NCBI RefSeq assembly: GCF_000002075.1
Contig: NW_004797354.1
Location: 505,705-569,704 of the forward strand
Origin: Aplysia californica
Lineage: Eukaryota; Mollusca; Gastropoda; Aplysiida; Aplysiidae
Length of the DNA: 64,000 bases
Reading direction: 5' to 3'
Made by a program: the position numbers and the translations under genes. How positions within the stretch are numbered: the stretch's first letter is position 1; the number at the start of each line of letters is the position of its first letter. The notes below the pieces were generated by a model that was not told the origin of the DNA, did not search any database, and worked only from the letters and a program-made list of their open reading frames with translations. Shown here in pieces: positions 56,940 to 64,000 of the stretch.

Positions 56940-58615
56940 CAGTGGAACTCTGATTCAACGAGCTCAGATTCAACAAGAACTCGGATTCAACGAGATGAGA
57001 TAGATTCCCTGTTTTTTTTTTCTTCTTTAAAATCAATTTTTAAAAAATAACCCGGATTCAACGAGCACTTAAATCAGGGAGCTCGGATTCAACGAGGTCG
57101 CTTCCAGGGTGAACAGCCCCTGCAGACTTGGCTTCGCTTATTTTTCTCCCAGAACGAACTTTATCTATTCCCGGAAACCATTCATTGCGCCTGCTTTGTG
57201 AACTATTATTCACTTAGCCGATTGCATGCGACCAATCAGCGGCCTTTTTTCATACCAACACATGCGTTGTTGGCACGCGCACGTGTCTACTCTGGCGTGT
57301 GTCGGGGTCGGATGGGCGGCCAGCACACGTGTGACTGTGTGTGCGTGTGTCCGGGAGGGGGGGGGGGGGGGTACTAGCAGTCCGGGCGTTGAACGTCGCA
57401 GATACCAACGCGTCACAGTCTTTTTTCCCCCTTGGCAACTGCTCAATATTACAATGATAAGCAGGGGCGGTTCGTCCATAGAGCACGGTCGTGCAGTGCC
57501 GCCCAAATATTTTTTCATGTTCTATTACGAAAACCACCCACAAACATGAAATAAAAGAAGTCAGAAACAAACACTAGACAAATATAATATCAGAACAAGG
57601 TCCTCGCTGGCGCTGTAACTGTCATTTCTGTATCAAAAGTGCCGTAAAACATCTACTATGCCATGCCGCGCTTTAACTAAACGCAATAGAATATTCAACA
57701 GTGGTTATCTGACCAAAAATCGCCATTTGGGATAACCCAAGCGATGACGACATGCGTAGCGAGTTTGGCGGTACATTAATATTAACAAGACGGCACATCT
57801 CAAATGTGCACCCACGAAACATAGCCCACAGTAGGAAGTCTAAAAATAAACGCGATAGACTGCACACTATTCAACGCCAAAATTATGTGATCCCCAGAGC
57901 AATCCAGCGGAGTGCTCAAGTGGATTGTGATTGGTTCATTGTCTTGCCACTTTTTTAAGCGACTCTGTGACCGTGAACCTGAGGGAGGTGAACGTGACAT
58001 ACTTAAGTCACCGCCCTATGAGTTGTGCCTTTGAATGGTTTTGTAGTATAAGGGTGAAAGTTATTACTCGAGTGTTCAGTTCCAATGCAGGATAAGGAAC
58101 CTGATGTTTAGCTACACACAGATTTAGTTCTAGAAATCAAAGCGACAAGTAAAAAGAATAAAATAAAAGCATAAGGTCCTCCTTCACCAACCCAGAGATC
58201 CTACCATCCCATTTACTATGCCCTTGGCTATCTTCAACCTGCTGATTGCTTAATTGTACACGCCCACTTTTTAGCCCCACGAGCCGCCCCTGATGATAAG
58301 CTAGTCTTGACGTAGATCTGGGTAATGAATTGTGCGCTGGACTAGGGAATCAAAAGTTGCCGTATGCTAGGCTCTACACAGCAACACAACTTGGTAAACA
58401 ATCGAGATGACATGAGGCGTTTGCATTTGAACGAATCGGTCTTTTTTTTAAACACAGCTCATAATGTGTATGCTTTTCAGGCACTACTTGACTTCTCTTT
58501 ATACATTACTTGCCTGTAATTATCTACACAAAACCTTGTGTTTGCTAAACGAACACTCGGTTTCAACGAGATTTTAGGTCGGGCTCGGCGACCTCGTTGA
58601 ATCCGAGTTCCACTG
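56940..58615. mobile_element. Tigger/pogo-like MITE, second family member
   Basis: Ends CAGTGGAACTCTGATTCAAC and, read inward, CAGTGGAACTCGGATTCAAC, with TA on both sides (56938-56939, 58616-58617). The interior matches 11947-17222 (GGTCGCTTCCAGGGTGAACA, CGAACTTTATCT, GCATGCGACCAATCAGCGGC). It is about 0.84 kb without the hAT insertion. The left end has an extra TTCAACGAG-type repeat. Confidence 0.9.
57462..58292. mobile_element. hAT-type element inserted in the Tigger-like MITE
   Basis: 831 bp with ends CAGGGGCGGTTCGTCC... and ...CACGAGCCGCCCCTG, flanked by the 8-bp direct repeat ATGATAAG (57454-57461, 58293-58300). The family relative at 16893 has a single ATGATAAG at this place, so it is the empty site. 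No transposase motif was seen in the short frames; it is non-autonomous. Confidence 0.9.
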
Positions 58616-58794
58616 TATATGAACTAGATCTAAATTCTATATATTATTATAATAGGTTTCTTCTTTTTTACACAAAACCATGAGGGGAAATCTTTGAAGT
58701 CAAAACCAACAATTATGGGGGGGAAAATTGTTGGTGAGTCGGGAGAGGAGAGAGAAGAATTGAAGAAGAAAAAAAAAAAAAAGAAACTTCCGGG

Positions 58795-58860
58795 ACGGGG
58801 ATTCGAACCCACACTCAAAATATAATACTACTTCTAACGCAGACACGCTGTCATTTCGGC
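58795..58860 (-). repeat. tRNA-like SINE head
   Basis: The - strand has a B box (GTGGGTTCGAATCCCCGTCC) and ends in A/T-rich sequence; the A box is weak. Confidence 0.4.
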
Positions 58861-59197
58861 CATCAGAACTATCCACAGAATGAGGTAGATTTAAGCTTAA
58901 ATATTTTTACAGTACAGTTTCAACGCAGATCTAGACTTAGTTTTTTTTTTACATGGGGGGAACACCCTCAATGAGGCGGCTGGCATCAGATCCGCAGATG
59001 AGGTCTGATGAAAAATTTAAAAAATTCAGCTGGTGGAATATTGGAAACACTGATCTAGAATCTAGATCTATATTTTTAGATCTAGATCTACTAAGACAGA
59101 ACATGTAGGCCTGTCAGCATGTAGGCCTACTATTGTACTAGTACGGATACCTGTAGCACTTCGTACAATTGATATATTGTCATTGTGTGTACAACAT

Positions 59198-59300
59198 TGT
59201 ACGGATAACTAGACAGAGTTGTTCACACAATATTGTATGGTACAATATTGTACGGATAACTAGACAGAGTTGTTCTCACAATTGTACGGATAACCAAGAA
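59198..59300. repeat. Short tandem repeat, ~51-bp period
   Basis: TGTACGGATAACTAGACAGA-GTTGTTC occurs at 59200 and 59251, and a third partial copy begins near 59285. Related TACAATTGTAC/AGAGTTATTCG sequence is at 56690-56770. Confidence 0.7.
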
Positions 59301-59333
59301 TAATGTAAAATGTTACTATTATTTATACTGAAA

Positions 59334-59773
59334 GTGGCTATTCTCACCCGCTCGGAAGTTCTCGCAAGATCAACACTTCCCCTCTTCTTTCTCTCTCTCT
59401 CTCTTTCTGAATACTGTCTATCGGTGTGGACGATCAAATTGACCAAAACAAAGTTAAAAAATGATGTTAAAACACAAAAGTAAATTAATTTGGTTGTCTA
59501 CAAAGATGCTACGGCTATTTAACTTTTCGAATCGAGCCGAACTACGCGGGTCGCCATTTTGTTTTGCCCGGAAATTCTCGCGCTACTCCTCTCTCTCTTT
59601 CTCTCTCTCTCTCCACTGCCCACAGACAAAATTGTACGCTTTTAGTAGGCTACAGTTGTAATGGAACGTTTGTTCACGGCACAGAATTCTACAATTTTTC
59701 CTCACAGTGTAGAATTCTATGGTATAGGGTGAACGCAAAATTTGGTGAACGCGCACCGGGTGAGAATAGCCAC
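59334..59773. mobile_element. MITE with GTGGCTATTCTCACCCG ends
   Basis: The left end GTGGCTATTCTCACCCGCTC and the right end, read inward, GTGGCTATTCTCACCCGGTG match for 17 bp. 440 bp, with a (CT)n stretch inside. A further GGGTGAGAATAG pair lies just outside at about 59790-59812. No target duplication could be fixed. Confidence 0.6.
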
Positions 59774-60269
59774 AAGACTCGCCTGCACTATTCTCACTCC
59801 GGGTGAGAATAGAGGTGGCCTATTATACTAGTAAAAGTACCAGTTCTACGAACGGAATAATAATGAAGAAGTACATTGTATTGGGAAAGTTAAGAAGAGG
59901 AAAAAGATTGAAAACAGGAAAGAAACAAAACATAAATATTATTTTACCTTGAATTTATCCATGTAGCACCCCTTTTTGACTAGATCTAGATTCTACCTCT
60001 AGGGGTAAGACTTATTCTTCCCTCTCTTCGAAGGCGTGGCATTTTCTCCTAAAGTTCAGGCTCAATCACTTTTTAAAAAAGAGTTAGGCCTACATGCCAA
60101 TTGTTGCTACCTTGAAGAACATAATCTAGATTCTAGATCTAGCATAGATCTCGAAGGATTATAAAGCCATATAGGCCTATAATTGAAAGAAAGGAGCCTT
60201 GGCCAATAGATAGATTTAAGTTTAGAAATTCACAATCTTAATAAACGACAGGCGTCACAGATGGCCTAG

Positions 60270-60890
60270 ATTTCTTGATCTATTCACAGCAGGAAAAATC
60301 CACTTTCAAGAAGACTTTCATGATTCTTTACCTCGATCTTGATTCACCGACAGTCTAATTCTATACTCTAGATCTATTGACAGCAGGAAAAAATCCACAT
60401 TCATATTTTCATCATTCTTGATCTCTAACTATGATTCACCTATAGATCTAGCCTAGATCTAGATCTGATCTTAGAATCTATAATGCACAGCAAGAAAAAT
60501 CCACTTTCAATATTCAATAGGTTATCGAAATATCACTGATCTAGATTCTACTTCCATTTCATGATTCTTCTTGATCTCGGTTTAGATCTCGATTCTAGAT
60601 CTCGATTCTAGATCTCATCTAGACACTGCACAAAATACAATCATCCTTCGGGGTGCGCGCTAAATCCACTGCAGGAGAAATCTACTTTCAATACTTTCAT
60701 GATTTTTTAAATCTTGATCTAGATTAGATATTACATCTAGATCTAGACTTAGATCTACACACGAACACACCGAACACAAAATATCCTTCGGCGCAGTTCG
60801 ACGTGCGTGCTAAATCAACTGCAGTACAAAATTATTTTCAATACTTTCATGATTTTTTATCTTGATCTATTATTAGATCTCTAGACATAC
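60270..60890. repeat. Degenerate tandem repeat, ~100-150-bp units
   Basis: The unit core CAGCAGGAAAAATCCACTTT-CAATACTTTCATGATT recurs near 60286, 60381, 60487, 60671 and 60821, each followed by a TTGATCT/AGATCT-rich spacer. The last two units also share TATCCTTCGG...GCGCGCTAAATC-type sequence, which recurs once more after the gap near 61820. Confidence 0.75.
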
Positions 60891-61065
60891 ACACACATGT
60901 GACTACACTCAGGGCGTAAACCGGGCTTCGATTGGCTGAACCTTTGACTTTTACCCATGAATACATCAAGTTGGCCTACGGTAGGCTACTCTTGGCGCTT
61001 TCGACGACACCTTCCCTGTCACTCTCACCACCCTCCCTCTGCAGTGCTATCTGGCCTCCTCTATC

Positions 61066-61512
61066 NNNNNNNNNNNNNNNNNNNNNNNNNNNNNNNNNNN
61101 NNNNNNNNNNNNNNNNNNNNNNNNNNNNNNNNNNNNNNNNNNNNNNNNNNNNNNNNNNNNNNNNNNNNNNNNNNNNNNNNNNNNNNNNNNNNNNNNNNNN
61201 NNNNNNNNNNNNNNNNNNNNNNNNNNNNNNNNNNNNNNNNNNNNNNNNNNNNNNNNNNNNNNNNNNNNNNNNNNNNNNNNNNNNNNNNNNNNNNNNNNNN
61301 NNNNNNNNNNNNNNNNNNNNNNNNNNNNNNNNNNNNNNNNNNNNNNNNNNNNNNNNNNNNNNNNNNNNNNNNNNNNNNNNNNNNNNNNNNNNNNNNNNNN
61401 NNNNNNNNNNNNNNNNNNNNNNNNNNNNNNNNNNNNNNNNNNNNNNNNNNNNNNNNNNNNNNNNNNNNNNNNNNNNNNNNNNNNNNNNNNNNNNNNNNNN
61501 NNNNNNNNNNNN
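61066..61512. other. Assembly gap (447 N) next to pyrimidine repeat
   Basis: The right edge goes directly into (TTC)n/(TCC)n repeats, so the gap was probably caused by simple sequence. Confidence 0.99.
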
Positions 61513-61728
61513 TCTTCTTCTTCTTCTTCTTCTTCTTCATCTTCTCCTCCTCCTCCATCTACACCTACACCTCGTTCTCCTCGTCCTCCTCGTCCTCCTC
61601 GTCCTCCTCGTCCCTCTCGTCCTCCTCGTCCTCCTCCTCGTCCTCGTCCTCCTCCTCGTCCTCCTCCTCGTCCTCCTCCTCGTCCTCGTCCTCCACGTCC
61701 TCCTCGTCCTCCTCCTTCTTCTTCTTTG
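61513..61728 (+). repeat. Pyrimidine-rich simple sequence
   Basis: (TTC)n passing into (TCCTCG)n/(TCC)n arrays at the right edge of an N gap. Poly-Glu/Asp frames on the - strand are artefacts. Confidence 0.95.
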
Positions 61729-62214
61729 AGCACTTCAAACCCGCTGTGATAAGACAGTCAAAGGCGTGAGACCGAAACCGGAAATTCCCGTACACCTATT
61801 TAATTTATAACTGAACACAAAATATCCTTCGGCGCAGTCGGCACTCCGCAGTGAATATACAATGTCGAAGCAAATTATGCGCAAATGATGGCGATCGCTA
61901 CAAAAGGACTGAATTTAACTTAAAATGGGCTTTCTTCTTACAAATGTGATCTTAATGAAAATACAATAGTGCAACACTACGTTTCAAGTTATAGCTACTG
62001 GCAAAGTTTCATATTTTTTCATTCAGTAGTTTCTGAGTTACTGTTCGCAAAATTTGGCCTTAGCTCCATTAGTAGTAAGATAAATATGTATGCCTAATGC
62101 CTATAATATTACATGTATGTGTTGTATTATATCAATATAATATAATTATTATTACTATATAGATCTAGATCTAGGCCCTGTATATTTTATGCATATTCTA
62201 TAGATAGATCATCA

Positions 62215-62345
62215 TCACCATCATTGCCTTTCTCACCCTGCACCAGGGAATAGGCCACCGACAAACACCCTGCACTTTTCTCTATCCTGGGCTAGCCTCT
62301 TGATGTTATTCCATGTCTTCCCACTTTTCTGTCCTGCTGATACAG
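62215..62345. repeat. Possible LINE 3' UTR fragment
   Basis: An (ATC)n-like start, then CACCCTGCACCAGGGAATAG and CTATCCTGGGCTAGCCTCTT, resembling 3' UTR sequence of invertebrate LINEs as I remember it. Weak support. Confidence 0.3.
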
Positions 62346-62587
62346 AAGCTCCTCCGTCTCCCAAGATCGAAAAATAGAAAGCTGTGTTTGTCCGTGTTTC
62401 TGTAACTTACTGGGGGTTTTTTTCCACTGGGTTGGGTAGTTGGCAGTTGGCCCTCCGCAAACTGGCACTTTTCGGGCGACCAGACCTATGCACTTTTATT
62501 TTTAGTCGCCTCTTACGACACGCAGTATCACGGCAGGTGTATTCTTTGCTCCCCCATAGTAATACTATGGGGCCCCCACCAGCAGGG

Positions 62588-62590
<3 letters not shown>

Positions 62591-62660
<70 letters not shown>
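62591..62660. repeat. (TA)n microsatellite
   Basis: 35 uninterrupted AT dinucleotides, abutting the 3' end of a SINE S2. Confidence 0.97.
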
Positions 62661-62661
<1 letters not shown>

Positions 62662-62663
<2 letters not shown>

Positions 62664-63174
62664 TAAGTGTTTTACGGCGCTCGCAACTGCATGAGGTCAT
62701 ATGAGCGCGCGGGACACGCCTAATATTTTCAGTTGGTAGGAAATTTTGAATTTTGCCCGGGTGGCGGCCGAAGCCTACTCTTATCGATTTTAGACCACCA
62801 AGGGATCTTTAACGTGCGCAACTTGCACACCGGCCCTCCGAGATTTTTCGCCCTTGTCCGAGAAGGCTAGGTGTAGATCTTTCCTACCAGAAGATCAGGG
62901 GTGTGGGAGAAAGACAGCAGTAAGAAGGAGCCAAGGAGTAGCAGTAGAAAGGCTGCAGAAAGAGTCAGGAGCCCAGAGGAGGGGGCAAAGGAGGTGAGTG
63001 GGTGGGGGCAGAAAGTGGAAATGAAAGCAGACAACAGAACATTGCTAGAGAGCAGGAAAGGAGGTGAAAGGAGACAATTTTAGCGAAGAAATTTTTTCGG
63101 TCGCTACCCGGATTCGAACCCTTGACCTTTGAATGAGAGGCCAACACCTTAACCTCTAGGCCACGAGAGCCCCC

Positions 63175-63175
<1 letters not shown>
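62662..63175 (-). repeat. SINE family S2, full-length inverted copy
   Basis: The - strand starts GGGGGCTCTCGTGGCCTAGA (A box) and GGGTTCGAATCCGGGTAGCG (B box) and ends in GCGCTCGCAACTG...ACGGCGCT. The body shares GTGTCCCGCGC and GGCGGCCGAAGCCTACT with 17688 and 29374. It is flanked by (TA)n on one side and (GATA)n on the other. Confidence 0.8.

Positions 63176-63230
<55 letters not shown>
63175..63230. repeat. (GATA)n microsatellite
   Basis: About 14 perfect tetranucleotide units. Confidence 0.97.
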
Positions 63231-63234
63231 GGGA

Positions 63235-64000
63235 GAGCCGGGAGGCCTTGGACACGGGATGCTTCGGACACGCCAATAATTCTCGCTAGACTATTGATAG
63301 TACACATTTTGTCACTGGATCACATAATGTGTCTTTTGAGGTTTAGCTTGCTGTGTTATTAGCACTTCCCTGGGCGAAATCTTGCATTTGCTGTGAACGA
63401 AATTATTGTGTTTTTGACAGGGTGTATTAATTTTCACATCATAGTTTGTAAGGTTTACCCACAGTGCACTAATCATTTCACTATTATATATATATATATA
63501 GGCCTAGATCTACCATGTATCTAGCTGTGCTTTAGAGGGTGTCTGTTCGATGCCAAATTTATTAAATTAAACGTTGCTTCCATGATGTCTGTTTCATGAA
63601 TATATTTTCTACACTAGCGAGCCTAGCATAGTCTACCCAAGTGTAGGGATACTTCGTACAGGAGGTTGACTGACTTTGTACCCCAGTCTCCCGACCACTA
63701 ATTTTTAAGTAGGTCTATTGTTGGAATCAGAGTTTCGATAAAAATTGAATTTCAAAATGTATAGGCCTACTTGTGTTGTTGTATTTCCCAGACTGAACCA
63801 TGTCAAGGAAATATAAAGCCCGAAAGAGAAGAGAGCCTCGTTTACAAAAAGATGAAATGTGCATGCACTTGTTAGAAATTTTTAGTTCGTAATTGTTGAT
63901 CTATATGCTCCGAGCAGGCGAGTCGAATAAATTTATTGTGCTTTTACAATCTATTGTTTAATCACCCTGTCTCTTCTTGAAATGTCCATAGTTATTCACG
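63235..64000. other. No gene recognised to the window end
   Basis: AT-rich. A 30-codon frame at 63800 (start MSRKYKARKRREPRLQKDEM) is basic and could be a first exon or a transposase start, but nothing supports it further. Confidence 0.4.

Noticed and set aside
61565-61795. Acidic poly-Glu/Asp protein on the - strand
   Set aside because: Pure simple-sequence translation next to an N gap; no splice or codon signal.
63800-63892. 30-codon basic frame near the window end
   Set aside because: Too short and unsupported; it could be a first exon, but its continuation is not visible.

Overview
The window is animal nuclear DNA, most likely from a mollusc and probably a gastropod. The evidence is intron-split genes with GT-AG junctions, RNase H-bearing I/Nimb-type LINEs, several tRNA-headed SINEs and a very dense load of small DNA transposons. 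The taxonomic call is an inference. Four N gaps (1237-1336, 18148-18247, 36755-37297, 61066-61512) show it is a draft scaffold.

Only two host genes are supported. On the + strand, 190-8136 carries the last five exons of a spinster-like major facilitator transporter; its earlier exons lie left of the window. On the - strand, 47799-35158 carries six exons of the HS1BP3 orthologue (N-terminal PX domain, acidic and proline-rich tail). Its short first coding exon was not found.

6562-18147 and 18248-29833 are an almost perfect 11.6 kb direct duplication separated by exactly 100 N. It contains the transporter's last exon and everything downstream of it. The simplest reading is two overlapping contigs that were not merged, so copy 2 may not be real. 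Each copy contains a transposon stack: a Tigger/pogo-like MITE (TA target duplication) holds a LINE (A), which holds a second LINE (B, 11-bp target duplication) and a hAT MITE (8-bp target duplication).

HS1BP3 introns contain a recurrent ~420-bp MITE family, one copy of which is split by a 1.7-kb inverted-repeat element, plus an RTE-like LINE piece. An N gap falls inside a third RNase H LINE at 36664-37553. Upstream of HS1BP3 exon 2 lies a broken but fairly young Ty3/Gypsy element (48810-53667).

From 54 to 64 kb no host gene was recognised. That part holds a truncated pogo-type transposase, a second Tigger-like MITE carrying a hAT element, degenerate tandem repeats, long microsatellites, SINEs, and many copies of the palindromes AGATCT/TCTAGA. 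Nothing here amounts to a new functional system. The points of most interest are the likely false duplication, the readable insertion order of the nested elements, and a MITE end expanded into a short tandem array.
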